Shown: piece after piece, positions 1-7,405 of the stretch
Position numbering within the stretch: position 1 is the stretch's first letter
Layout: every line of letters begins with the position of its first letter
Source of the DNA: Bacteroidales bacterium
GTDB taxonomy: Bacteria > Bacteroidota > Bacteroidia > Bacteroidales > UBA932
NCBI GenBank assembly: GCA_017461285.1
Contig: JAFTYS010000132.1
Span: 1 to 7,913, forward strand
Direction: 5' to 3'
DNA length: 7,913 nt
Notes under the pieces: model-generated
What the model was told of the DNA's origin: nothing
Seen by the model: the letters and a program-made list of their open reading frames with translations, nothing else
Database searches by the model: none
Program-made: the position numbers and the translations under genes

Positions 1-820
1 CAGGCTCATGGACCCTCTGGCTGAGCTTGTAAAGATAGATCCTAAGTCTTTGGGAGTCGGCCAGTATCAGCATGATGTCGATCAGGGACTTCTCAAAGAG
101 ACGCTGGACAATACTGTAGAAAGTTGTGTGAACAGCGTCGGTGTGAATCTCAATACAGCGAGCAGCTATCTTTTGAGTTATGTTTCCGGCATCGGTCCTG
201 CGTTGGCTGAGAATATCGTAGAATACAGGACTGCCAATGGGGCATATAGGTCAAGAAAGGAACTGCTTAAGGTGAAGCGGTTAGGCGGAAAGGCTTTTGA
301 GCAGTGTGCCGGCTTTCTTCGCATTGCAGATGCTGACAATCCGCTGGATAATTCAGCAGTCCACCCTGAAGCCTATCATATTGTAGACCGGATGGCAAAG
401 GACCTGAAGGTCACTCCTCGCGATCTTGTAGGAAATGCCGAGCTGTGCGCACGTATAGATCCGTCCCGATATGTCGAAGGGGATTTCGGCCTTCCTACGA
501 TAAACGATATCATCCAGGAGCTTAAGAAACCTGGGCGCGACCCGCGCGAAAGCGCCCAGACCTTCGAATTTGCCCATGACATCAAGACGATAGAGGATCT
601 GAAGACAGGAATGGAACTTCCTGGCATAGTGACAAATATCACAGCATTCGGTGCCTTTGTGGATATAGGCATAAAGCAGAACGGCCTGATACATGCCTCC
701 CAAATGGGCGTAAAGGGTATGGCTGACCCATCAAAGGTCCTCAAGCTCCATCAGCAGGTGAAGGTAGCTGTGATTTCAGTTGATCTGGACCGTGGACGTA
801 TAGGATTACGCCTTCTTTGA
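1..820 (+). CDS. tex: Tex-family S1 RNA-binding protein, 3' part
   Basis: This is the C-terminal part of a Tex-type protein, a cytoplasmic nucleic-acid-binding factor linked to transcription and RNA metabolism. The reading frame is open from base 2 and enters from the left, so the Met at base 8 is internal: the run RLMDPLAELVKIDPKS matches the conserved Tex core, where the family usually has RLQDPLAEL. About 272 codons of a protein usually of 700-780 residues are visible. Counting from Met8, a helix-hairpin-helix stretch lies at residues 49-106 (NTASSYLLSYVSGIGPALAENI, then YRSRKELLKVKRLGGKAFEQ). A C-terminal S1 domain lies at 200-270, with GIVTNITAFGAFVDIG and NGLIHASQM as hallmarks. The protein stops right at the end of the S1 fold, without the extra tail some homologues have. 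The stop TGA (818-820) lies inside the convergent transporter gene, and I see no terminator between them. The family call is secure; its exact role here is not shown. Confidence 0.95.
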   Translation, partial: RLMDPLAELVKIDPKSLGVGQYQHDVDQGLLKETLDNTVESCVNSVGVNLNTASSYLLSYVSGIGPALAENIVEYRTANGAYRSRKELLKVKRLGGKAFEQCAGFLRIADADNPLDNSAVHPEAYHIVDRMAKDLKVTPRDLVGNAELCARIDPSRYVEGDFGLPTINDIIQELKKPGRDPRESAQTFEFAHDIKTIEDLKTGMELPGIVTNITAFGAFVDIGIKQNGLIHASQMGVKGMADPSKVLKLHQQVKVAVISVDLDRGRIGLRLL

Positions 821-1714
821 CGTGTATTGGGAGAGTATGACTCCAAATGTAGATATCGCAATGCCGATCCACTGTCTCTGGTTAAGCATTTCATGTCCGA
901 TAAGCCATGCGATGATTGCTGCAGCGACAGGTATGAGTGCCGAGAATATGCTGGATTTCGCTACTCCGAGGTTCTTGATGGTGCTGACCCAAAGCGAAAA
1001 CGCCAGGCTTGAACACAAGACGGCCAGGCAGATTATCGGATACCATACGTCTCCATCAAAATATGTTTCGTAATCAAATCCGTCGATGCCCTTCCATAGG
1101 AACAGAGGGAAAAGATACACAGAACCTATCAGAAACTGATACATCACAATGGTCTGGCTGGAATAGTTTCCGGACAGACTTTTTGTTATTGACGCATGTC
1201 CCACTTCTGCGATTACTGCAATCAGGAGCAGTGCAATTCCCCATATGAAATGCTCTCCGAGATCTCCTTTCGCCATCGCAACCAGAACTATTCCTATAAG
1301 TGAAAGTGTGATTCCTGCGATATTCACTCCATTTATCTTTTCCTTGAAGAAGATGATTCCGGCGCCGATGGAAAAGATCGGAATGGTGGCTATGACCATT
1401 GCGCTTATGGTAGGGGAGCCGGTCAGCTTCAGTCCGAAGGTCTCGCATATGAAATAAATGAAAGGCTCAAAGAATGCGAGAAGGAGGAATTTGCCCACGT
1501 CCTGCTTCTGTATCCTTTTTATGCGGGCATATGCTGTGTTGAACAGAAAGAGGATGATTCCGGCGAGGAATATTCTGACGAATACGAAATAAAAGACAGG
1601 TATTCCTTGAGCAATCAGCTTGTCTGTCCATATGTAAGACATTCCCCATAGCGCTATGGCGAACATCGATGCTATATATATAAGAGTCTTGCTGGGCTGT
1701 ACTTTCGGTGACAT
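806..1714 (-). CDS. EamA/DMT-family membrane transporter
   Basis: A 302-residue polytopic inner-membrane protein of the drug/metabolite transporter superfamily. About ten hydrophobic segments can be seen, roughly at residues 11-28, 39-60, 76-94, 101-123, 130-148, 157-178, 189-207, 224-245, 254-273 and 280-297, in the two-fold EamA repeat arrangement (about 15-146 and 158-297). Typical family marks are ALWGMSYIWTDKLI in the first helix, EKINGVNIAGITLSLIGIVLV at the end of repeat 1, and GHEMLNQRQWIGIAISTFGVILS at the end of repeat 2. Length is normal for the family. The substrate cannot be read from sequence; DMT members export or import amino acids, nucleosides or other metabolites. The ATG at 1714 lies 5 bp after the dihydroorotase stop. 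An AAAGGA sits only one base before it, too close for a classical ribosome-binding site, so translational coupling is likely. It is the last gene of the operon, and its final 15 bp overlap the end of tex on the other strand. Confidence 0.9.
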   Translation of the reverse strand: MSPKVQPSKTLIYIASMFAIALWGMSYIWTDKLIAQGIPVFYFVFVRIFLAGIILFLFNTAYARIKRIQKQDVGKFLLLAFFEPFIYFICETFGLKLTGSPTISAMVIATIPIFSIGAGIIFFKEKINGVNIAGITLSLIGIVLVAMAKGDLGEHFIWGIALLLIAVIAEVGHASITKSLSGNYSSQTIVMYQFLIGSVYLFPLFLWKGIDGFDYETYFDGDVWYPIICLAVLCSSLAFSLWVSTIKNLGVAKSSIFSALIPVAAAIIAWLIGHEMLNQRQWIGIAISTFGVILSQYTSKKA

Positions 1715-1719
1715 GTCCT

Positions 1720-3072
1720 TTAAATGAATTTTCCGTCTTTGTATATGATATTACCTCCGATAAATACGGTTTCTATCGCTCCGTATAGTGTCTCTCCATT
1801 ATACGGGCTCCATCCGCATTTGCTGTACTGGTCTTCATTCCTGACAGTGAATGACTTCTCTTTGTCGAATATGACGAGGTCCGCTTCATATCCTGGCATT
1901 ACCTTTCCTCTTCTGAGCCTGTACAGGTCCGATGCGTTCTCGGAGAAGACAGCAGCTATCCTTGTCAGCGGAATATCTTCTTCTCTGGCTATCGTCAAGA
2001 GTACCGGAAGGCTTTGCTGGATAGATGGAAGACCTGAAGGAGCCTTGGTATATGTGCCTTCCTTTTCCGCAGGCAGATGCGGTGCATGATCTGAACCGAT
2101 AGTGTCTATGAGTCCGTTAGCCAGCCCTTCTCTCAAAGCCTCCCTGTCAGCCGATGTCTTTACTGCAGGATTGCATTTAAGCCTGCTGCCCATGCGGTCG
2201 TAATCCTCGTTGCAGAACCAGAGGTAGTTGCATGAAGTCTCGGCGATTATGTCAGGATTGTTTGATTTTGCGGCTCTGACCATCTCGATCTCTTCCTTTG
2301 TTGAAATATGGCAAAGGACAAGCCTGGTGCCATGTCTGATGGCCTTTTCCAGCGCCTTGATGCTGGATTTTATGCATGCCTTCCTGCTTCTGATGTTTTC
2401 ATGTTCGCTGAACGGAATGTCCTCTCCGTATCTTTCAATAGCCGCCTGAAGGTTCTGACGTATTGTCTCCTCGTCTTCGCAATGGACCAGAACCGGCTTG
2501 CTTTTGATCGAGAACAGTCTGTCAAGGGTAGAATTCTCATCGACAAGCATGTTTCCGGTCGATGACCCCATGAACACCTTGATGCCTTTTATCTCATCAG
2601 GGGACAGGGGAGTCTTTCCGTCAAGTATACGCTCGATTTCCTCGATATTCGTGTTTGTCGCGCCGAAATGGAAACCCAGATTCATGCATGATTTCTCCTT
2701 CGCCAGTTCCATCTTTGCCGCGAAAGCCTCTTCGCTTACTGTCGCCGGTCTGGTGTTCGGCATGTCGAATGCCGTCGTGACGCCTCCGGCGACGGCAGCA
2801 CGGGATTCCGTGTACATATCGGCCTTATGGGTAAGGCCGGGGTCACGGAAATGAACATGAGCGTCAATCCCGCCCGCCATCAGATACTTGCCTTCGAGAT
2901 CGACCGTCTCCATGTCAGGATATCGTTCTGATGCGGCCTTTATCCTATATTCATAAGCTTCGTCATCGGTGTAGAATACGTCGGCAATCTTACCTCCTGA
3001 TATGATCACGCTGCCGGCAGCTTCCTTTGCTGCAGTCACGATCGTCGCCTTGTGCAGAAGATATGTCTTCAT
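1720..3072 (-). CDS. pyrC: Dihydroorotase (amidohydrolase family)
   Basis: Predicted to catalyse the reversible cyclisation of N-carbamoyl-L-aspartate to dihydroorotate, the third step of de novo pyrimidine synthesis, in the cytoplasm (EC 3.5.2.3). It has 450 residues, the length of the long (type I/multifunctional-complex) dihydroorotases rather than the ~345-residue E. coli PyrC type. The signature DAHVHFRDPG at 70-79 gives metal ligands His72 and His74. Further likely ligands are His197 (VHCED), His255 (LCHIST) and Asp328 (IGSDHAPH, the catalytic aspartate). Lys165 in GIKVFMGSSTG sits where a carboxylated bridging lysine is expected, although many type I bacterial enzymes use Asp there; this assignment is my inference. 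The C-terminal GKVMPGYEADLVIFD is the usual composite beta-domain end. An allantoinase or hydantoinase is the main alternative, but the HFRDPG and SDHAPH motifs favour dihydroorotase. Its ATG overlaps the stop of the upstream glycosyltransferase by one base (TAATG), implying coupled translation. Confidence 0.92.
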   Translation of the reverse strand: MKTYLLHKATIVTAAKEAAGSVIISGGKIADVFYTDDEAYEYRIKAASERYPDMETVDLEGKYLMAGGIDAHVHFRDPGLTHKADMYTESRAAVAGGVTTAFDMPNTRPATVSEEAFAAKMELAKEKSCMNLGFHFGATNTNIEEIERILDGKTPLSPDEIKGIKVFMGSSTGNMLVDENSTLDRLFSIKSKPVLVHCEDEETIRQNLQAAIERYGEDIPFSEHENIRSRKACIKSSIKALEKAIRHGTRLVLCHISTKEEIEMVRAAKSNNPDIIAETSCNYLWFCNEDYDRMGSRLKCNPAVKTSADREALREGLANGLIDTIGSDHAPHLPAEKEGTYTKAPSGLPSIQQSLPVLLTIAREEDIPLTRIAAVFSENASDLYRLRRGKVMPGYEADLVIFDKEKSFTVRNEDQYSKCGWSPYNGETLYGAIETVFIGGNIIYKDGKFI

Positions 3073-3794
3073 TATTTTCTTGGCTTTATTTTTCTCATCT
3101 TAAGTCCCATGACTCCCCAGAATGCTTCACCGAAGATACCGCTGCTCATCTTTGATGTGCCTTCCGTCCTGTCAACGAATATTATCGGAACTTCCTGTAT
3201 CTTGAATCCCAGCTTATAGGTCGAGTACTTCATCTCGATCTGGAATCCGTATCCCTTCATCTTGACCTTGTCGAGGTCGATGGTCTCCAGGACCTGTCTT
3301 CTATAGCACTTGAATCCCGCAGTCGTATCGTAGACCTTCATTCCGAGGACTGTACGTACATATACGGATGCATAGTACGACATTATGACTCTGCCGATCG
3401 GCCAGTTTATCACGCTGATGCCGTTGCAGTAGCGTGATCCGATGGCAAGGTCAGCTCCGTCCTTGCATGCCTGATAAAGCCTTGGAACATCATTCGGATT
3501 GTGCGAGAAGTCCGCATCCATTTCGAAAATGTAGTCATATCCGTTATCTACAGACCATTTGAATCCTGTGATATATGCCGTACCGAGTCCTAGTTTCCCT
3601 TTCCTCTCTATCATGTGCAGACTTTCCGGGAACTCCTTCTGCATGTTCTTTACAATATCTGCCGTCCCGTCAGGCGAACCGTCCTCAATCACGAGGATGT
3701 GATATCCCCCTTCAAGGGCAAAGACTGCCCTGATGATCTTCTCGATATTCTCCTTCTCGTTATAAGTCGGGATTATGACTACCTTTCTGTCCAT
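3072..3794 (-). CDS. Polyprenyl/dolichyl-phosphate mannosyltransferase-type GT2 enzyme
   Basis: A 240-residue family 2 glycosyltransferase of the dolichol-phosphate mannose synthase type. Such enzymes move mannose from GDP-mannose to a polyprenyl phosphate on the inner face of the cytoplasmic membrane, supplying a lipid-linked sugar for envelope glycans or protein glycosylation. Motifs in order: VVIIPTYNEKENI (5-17), VIEDGSPDGTAD (35-46, nucleotide binding), EMDADFSHNP (91-100, the DxD-like metal site at Asp93/Asp95), AIGSRY (117-122), DTTAGFKCYRR (156-166) and GYGFQIEMKY (181-190), then EGTSKM at 211-216. There is no transmembrane tail or GtrA-like domain, so this is the short, catalytic-domain-only form, probably membrane-associated. 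The sugar and lipid specificity is inferred from the family. It starts 7 bp after the protease stop without a visible ribosome-binding site and overlaps the dihydroorotase start by one base. Confidence 0.88.
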   Translation of the reverse strand: MDRKVVIIPTYNEKENIEKIIRAVFALEGGYHILVIEDGSPDGTADIVKNMQKEFPESLHMIERKGKLGLGTAYITGFKWSVDNGYDYIFEMDADFSHNPNDVPRLYQACKDGADLAIGSRYCNGISVINWPIGRVIMSYYASVYVRTVLGMKVYDTTAGFKCYRRQVLETIDLDKVKMKGYGFQIEMKYSTYKLGFKIQEVPIIFVDRTEGTSKMSSGIFGEAFWGVMGLKMRKIKPRK

Positions 3795-3801
3795 ATGAAT
3801 G

Positions 3802-6800
3802 TTATTTCTCTATTGTCTTCAACATTTCAGCAACCGCTGCCTCAAGCTGCTTGTCCTCTCCACGAAGTACCGATGCAGGGTCATTGTATACGAGGATGTC
3901 CGGTTCGATCTGCATGTTCTCCAGATATCTGCCTTCCTTTACTCCAAGGGCTCCTACCTGTGGAATTCCGAATACAATTGTGTTGTCTATCTGGTTCTCC
4001 CACCATACTGCAGTCATTGTGCCAGGAACAGGCGCTCCGATGAGCTTTCCGATGCCAAGAGCCCTGTATACATAAGGGAAGCCGCATGCATCCGAGTAAT
4101 TGTCCTCTCCCATGAGCACGCATGACGGCTTTGTCCATTTGTTATAAGGCTCTGTGCCGATGTACTGTCCTCTAGGCTCGAATCTGATGTATCCTGTTCC
4201 TCCGAGAAGGGTTGCCAGATCGTCATGGAGCCATCCGCCTCCGTTATGTCTGGTGTCGACGATGACTGCTTCGCATGTGCGGTACTTGCCGAGAAGGTCG
4301 GAATATACCCTTCTGAAGCTTTCAGAGTCCATGCCTTCGACATGTACATAGCCGATCTTTCCGCCGGAGAGCTCCTTCACCATCTGTGCGCGCTGCTCGA
4401 CCCATCTGTTGTAGAGCTGAGGAATGTCGGTGAATGCCGGTTCGACATACATATCGACCTCCTTCTTTCCGCCTTTCCTTATTGTGATTGCCATCTTCTT
4501 TCCTCCCTGCATGCGGAGAAGAGGATACCAGTCCGTTCCGGCCTTGATCTCTGTGCCGTTGATGGATGTGATGACATCTCCTTCCTTTATTTCAGGGTCT
4601 GCTATATAAAGGGTGCCTCCCTTTATCACTTCCTTGATTCTGATGCCGTCTCCCTTGTAGTCGTGGTCAGGGAATATGCCGAGGTTGGCTGTGTTGAGGC
4701 CTGACCTATACTGATAGCGGGCTCCGGTGTGTGAACCGTTGAGCTCCCCGAGAAGCTCTGAAAGCATCTCCTGGAAGTCGAAGTTGTTCTCGATATGCGG
4801 AAGGAACCTCTTGTAGTTTGCATAGTGGCCTTCCCAGTCTGTACTATGAAGATCAGGCATGTAGAACTTCTCCTTTACCTGCTTCCAGATATGGTCAAAC
4901 ATGTATTCGCGTTCTCCTGCAGGCTTGTATTCGAAATTGCCTGAGAATGAAATGGTTTCTCTCGAACCGTTAGCTGTAGAGATACGTGATATGCTTCCGC
5001 CTGAAAGCATGTACATGTATTTGTCGTCCGAAGTCGGATATATTGATCCGCTCACTCCTTTGGCAACGACCTTGATGCTGTTGTCTTCAAGGTTAAGCAT
5101 GCAGAGGTCCATGCTGCGCTCGAGCCTCATCGTGTAATAAAGTTTCTTGCCGTCCTGGGTGAGGTGGTGGTCGCCGAGCCTGCCTGAAAAACGGGTGAGA
5201 CGCACTGTCCTGTCCTTTCTGTTTTCAAGGTCGAGCACTAGTTCTTCAGCCTTCTTTTCTGCCTTGGCACTGTCCTTCTTTTCCTTCTTCTCCTCCTTCT
5301 TCTTTTCTGTGTCAGACTTCAGCATTTCAGCAATCGCGCGGTCTTCCTTGTCTTTCTTGAATTCTGCGAACCTCTTGCCGTCAAAGAACATGATGTATAT
5401 GTCGTTCTCTGCTCCCCAGCTTCCGTGGCTGCGGTATCCTGCCTTGTCAGAAGTCCAGGTCATGGCCTTGCCCTTGAGAGCCCACTTGAAGTTGCCGTCA
5501 GAGTAACCGCTTTCCGTGAGGTCGGTGATCTCGCCGCTTTCAACGTCGATCAGAGCGACATCTTCGTTGTTCCATCCTCCGTTTGCCTGATAGTTGCAGA
5601 GGATATACCTGCTGTCAGGACTCCATGCGAAGCTCTGGTCTCCGTCCTGATATGAATAATTGATGCTTCTGTCGAGAACGATCTTCTCGTCTCCGCTCTT
5701 AAGGTTCATGACAGCGATCGCAGTCCTGTCCTTCAGGTATGCTATGCTCTTTCCGTCAGGGGAAACCTGTGGCTGGAAGCATGTCTCGCCCGGCTTTGTG
5801 ACAAGTTTCTCCTCCATCTTCACAGCATATGTGAAATATTTGTCATCCTTGTCTGCAAGTGATGTAGCCCATATTCCCCAGTGACCGTTTCTTTCTGAAG
5901 AGTAATAGAGTGTCTTTCCGTCTTTTGAGAACGAGAGGTCTCTTTCCTGCTGCGGAGTGTTGGTTATGCGCTTCGTTGTCGAGTGATCTGTAGTGGTGAC
6001 ATAAACGTCTCCTCTCAATACGACGGCTACTTCCTTGCCGTCAGGCGATACCGCCATGCTCCTTGCCCCGGAAGATATTGTACGGTCCTGCACAGGGCTT
6101 TCTATCTGGTCTGTGACGATCCTGACGTCTACCTTATCAGGCTGCGTACCTTCCTTCATTGTGTAGAGCTCTCCGTTGTATGAGAAGCAGAGGGTTCCGT
6201 TCTGCGATACCGAAATGTATCTTACAGGATTTCCCTTGAAAGTTGTAAGCTGTTCAGGCTTTCCTTCGCCTTTGAGTGATGCTGAATACACGTTGAGAGT
6301 TCCGTCCTCTTCGCTGAGGAAGAAGTACTTCTGCGTTCCCGGGAGGAATACAGGATTCCTGTCCTCTCCTATGAAGGTGCTGAGCTTGCTGAACTTTCCG
6401 TTCCCTGTGATCCTGAAGTCTTCTGCAGAAGCATCTGGCACATACTGCCAGATGTCTCTTGTAACAGAAGATGTGTGATGCTTTCTGAGCGCATCCTCAT
6501 ATCCCTTGTAGTCTTCATAGATCACATGTGTTCCTTCCGCGTCTTCCGTAACGCTGATGTTTGAAACCGGCAGGGAGGTTACCAGCACCGGTCTTCCTCC
6601 TTCCGGACCTACCTTATATAATTGGGCGTTTCCAGGGAAGTCTCCATACTGTGCGTCCGGCTGTATGTTGGCGGTGAACAGTACGCTGCCGTCCTTCAGA
6701 ACCTCGAGCGGAGTCTCATTTCCTGTATGTGATGTAAGCCTCTTCGGAAATCCGCCTTCTGCCGGGACTACATATATGTCCTTGCTCTTTTCTCTGTAAG

Positions 6801-7047
6801 AGCTGAATACAATGTTCTGTCCGTCCGGTGTCCATATCGGGTCGGAATCGTAGCTTGGGTTGGTCGTGATCTGGCTTGCCTTGCCTCCTTCGGCAGGCAC
6901 TACGTATATATTACCTTTATATGTAAAGGCAATCTTGCTTCCGTCAGGGGAGATGTCGTTCTTTCTAAGCCAGAGAGGGGAGTCCTCGGCCGACAGCATC
7001 ATAGCTGCTGCAAAAAGAGCCGCAAGGGTCAGGAATGTTTTCTTCAT
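3802..7047 (-). CDS. Exported tricorn-like S41 serine protease
   Basis: A 1081-residue tricorn-type protease, close to the ~1070 residues of the Thermoplasma enzyme. Residues 1-20 form a signal peptide (MKK, hydrophobic core, likely cut after Ala20 in LSA-ED), so it should act in the periplasm. Residues ~28-560 hold beta-propeller blades with repeated SPDG/TPDG turns (34, 73, 334, 429, 476) and IYVVPAEGG twice (47-55, 91-99). A Lys/Glu-rich charged segment (about 564-606) interrupts the propeller part, which resumes at ~612-705. Then follow the tricorn C1 region (~715-785), a PDZ domain (~787-868) and the S41 catalytic domain (~870-1075). By analogy with tricorn the active-site set is Ser772-His773 (LNGSHTG), nucleophile Ser985 with Asp986 (DNYSDACGFP) and Glu1043 (YLENMQIEPD). 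All are present, so it should be active, probably as a processive peptidase of periplasmic peptides. The ATG was chosen because it begins the signal peptide; it has an AT-rich leader and no Shine-Dalgarno. It is the first gene of the four-gene block. Confidence 0.95.
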   Translation of the reverse strand: MKKTFLTLAALFAAAMMLSAEDSPLWLRKNDISPDGSKIAFTYKGNIYVVPAEGGKASQITTNPSYDSDPIWTPDGQNIVFSSYREKSKDIYVVPAEGGFPKRLTSHTGNETPLEVLKDGSVLFTANIQPDAQYGDFPGNAQLYKVGPEGGRPVLVTSLPVSNISVTEDAEGTHVIYEDYKGYEDALRKHHTSSVTRDIWQYVPDASAEDFRITGNGKFSKLSTFIGEDRNPVFLPGTQKYFFLSEEDGTLNVYSASLKGEGKPEQLTTFKGNPVRYISVSQNGTLCFSYNGELYTMKEGTQPDKVDVRIVTDQIESPVQDRTISSGARSMAVSPDGKEVAVVLRGDVYVTTTDHSTTKRITNTPQQERDLSFSKDGKTLYYSSERNGHWGIWATSLADKDDKYFTYAVKMEEKLVTKPGETCFQPQVSPDGKSIAYLKDRTAIAVMNLKSGDEKIVLDRSINYSYQDGDQSFAWSPDSRYILCNYQANGGWNNEDVALIDVESGEITDLTESGYSDGNFKWALKGKAMTWTSDKAGYRSHGSWGAENDIYIMFFDGKRFAEFKKDKEDRAIAEMLKSDTEKKKEEKKEKKDSAKAEKKAEELVLDLENRKDRTVRLTRFSGRLGDHHLTQDGKKLYYTMRLERSMDLCMLNLEDNSIKVVAKGVSGSIYPTSDDKYMYMLSGGSISRISTANGSRETISFSGNFEYKPAGEREYMFDHIWKQVKEKFYMPDLHSTDWEGHYANYKRFLPHIENNFDFQEMLSELLGELNGSHTGARYQYRSGLNTANLGIFPDHDYKGDGIRIKEVIKGGTLYIADPEIKEGDVITSINGTEIKAGTDWYPLLRMQGGKKMAITIRKGGKKEVDMYVEPAFTDIPQLYNRWVEQRAQMVKELSGGKIGYVHVEGMDSESFRRVYSDLLGKYRTCEAVIVDTRHNGGGWLHDDLATLLGGTGYIRFEPRGQYIGTEPYNKWTKPSCVLMGEDNYSDACGFPYVYRALGIGKLIGAPVPGTMTAVWWENQIDNTIVFGIPQVGALGVKEGRYLENMQIEPDILVYNDPASVLRGEDKQLEAAVAEMLKTIEK

Positions 7048-7265
7048 GTCTGTTTTATATTACTTATATTATATATGTGTACAATATGCAAATATAATAA
7101 AAATATCGTTTCATCGTGTTGGGATGAGCTTGTTGTCGGGCGGTTTTTGCGTCAAGATCTTTTAACAAATTTGTAACAGGCTGTTGTGTGTTTTGAGAAT
7201 CAGTGAGTTATGCCCGTGTTTCTGCGTTTCGTGGCACTTTGAGGCTGTTTTTGGCAAAGAATAAA
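7048..7265. other. Divergent intergenic region, no gene
   Basis: This AT-rich stretch separates the leftward protease gene from the rightward rRNA promoters. Apart from the leftward -7 box at 7088-7096 I find no convincing site. The only open frame crossing it runs antisense through the rRNA leader and is not credible. A TTTG at 7146-7149 followed after 16 bp by CAAATTTG (7166-7173) is a poor rightward promoter-like match and could be a remnant or chance. An 8-base string GGGATGAG at 7121-7128 recurs at 7313-7320 in the rRNA leader. Confidence 0.6.
7088..7096 (-). promoter_or_regulatory. Bacteroidota -7 box, protease operon promoter
   Basis: On the minus strand this reads TATATTTGC, a perfect fit to the TAnnTTTGC box used by the main sigma factor of Bacteroidota. 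Transcription would start at about 7082, giving an untranslated leader of some 35 nt before the protease ATG at 7047, AT-rich and without a Shine-Dalgarno sequence. No TTTG is present at the usual 19-bp distance upstream (the bases there read ACAC), so the -33 half is missing or poor. I infer a moderate or regulated promoter. It is the only good candidate for the four-gene operon. Confidence 0.55.
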
Positions 7266-7297
7266 TTTGGAGGTTTAAGAAAAAGTAGTACCTTTGC
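7266..7297 (+). promoter_or_regulatory. rRNA promoter P1 (TTTG-N19-TAccTTTGC)
   Basis: TTTG at 7266-7269 and TACCTTTGC at 7289-7297, separated by 19 bp, match the Bacteroidota housekeeping promoter exactly. Measured from the -33 element, transcription should start near 7301-7302. It lies about 250 nt upstream of the mature 16S end and points towards it, so it is the distal of two rRNA promoters. Its spacer and flanks closely resemble those of the second promoter 105 bp downstream. Confidence 0.85.
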
Positions 7298-7298
7298 A

Positions 7299-7317
7299 AT
7301 CCCTTTGAAAACGGGAT
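7299..7317 (+). other. Hairpin at the predicted P1 transcript start
   Basis: ATCCC (7299-7303) can pair with GGGAT (7313-7317) around a 9-nt loop. The stem begins at or just before the predicted P1 start, so a P1 transcript may carry only its CCC/GGG part. The equivalent position of the P2 unit has a different but stronger hairpin, which suggests that the structure rather than the sequence is kept. Confidence 0.45.
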
Positions 7318-7319
7318 GA

Positions 7320-7330
7320 GTTCTTTAAAA
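7320..7330 (+). promoter_or_regulatory. boxA-like antitermination element, unit 1
   Basis: GTTCTTTAAAA resembles the boxA element of rRNA leaders (E. coli TGCTCTTTAACA), which recruits NusB/S10 to keep RNA polymerase from terminating early. It sits about 20 nt after the predicted P1 start and is followed by GACTG, as in the second unit. Assignment rests on similarity and position only. Confidence 0.5.
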
Positions 7331-7348
7331 GACTGACGCTTGAAAAAA

Positions 7349-7365
7349 TCGAAAAATTTTTGCGA
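7349..7365 (+). promoter_or_regulatory. A/T-tract near-palindrome upstream of P2
   Basis: TCG, five A, five T, then GCGA forms a near-perfect palindrome (A5T5 core) surrounded by further A-tracts. It lies about 41-57 bp upstream of the predicted P2 start, the position where an UP element contacts the RNA polymerase alpha subunits or where a bending protein would bind. It is not a terminator, since no GC stem precedes the T run. The role is inferred from position alone. Confidence 0.35.
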
Positions 7366-7370
7366 AAAAG

Positions 7371-7402
7371 TTTGGAAGTTTAAAAATAAAGCGTACCTTT
7401 GC
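7371..7402 (+). promoter_or_regulatory. rRNA promoter P2 (TTTG-N19-TAccTTTGC)
   Basis: TTTG at 7371-7374 and TACCTTTGC at 7394-7402 are again separated by exactly 19 bp. Transcription should start near 7406, giving a leader of about 148 nt before the mature 16S end. This is the proximal rRNA promoter, with an A/T-tract upstream region. It shares most of its spacer pattern (GGAAGTTTAA against GGAGGTTTAA) with P1. Confidence 0.87.
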
Positions 7403-7405
7403 ATC

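Noticed and set aside
353..744. Two minus-strand frames (116 and 122 codons) inside tex
   Set aside because: They lie opposite the well-conserved helix-hairpin-helix and S1 coding region and show no family features.
1720..3072. Allantoinase or hydantoinase instead of dihydroorotase
   Set aside because: The same fold and metal site occur in these enzymes, but the HFRDPG and SDHAPH motifs fit dihydroorotase better; no purine-degradation genes are nearby.
5147..5506. Plus-strand frame of 119 codons rich in Ser and Phe
   Set aside because: It is the complement of the Lys/Glu-rich part of the protease gene; the composition follows from the purine-rich coding strand, and the protease frame is clearly the real one.
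7146..7173. Possible third rightward promoter (TTTG, 16 bp, CAAATTTG)
   Set aside because: The spacer is too short and the first base of the -7 box is wrong; there is no matching leader hairpin or boxA downstream.
7237..7259. Inverted repeat CTTTG/CAAAG upstream of P1
   Set aside because: Only 5 bp of stem around a 13-nt loop, expected by chance in such AT-rich sequence, and without a T run or spacing that suggests an operator.
7121..7320. Repeated GGGATGAG (7121 and 7313) as a vestigial third leader unit
   Set aside because: Only eight bases match, with no promoter boxes at the expected offset; noted but not convincing.
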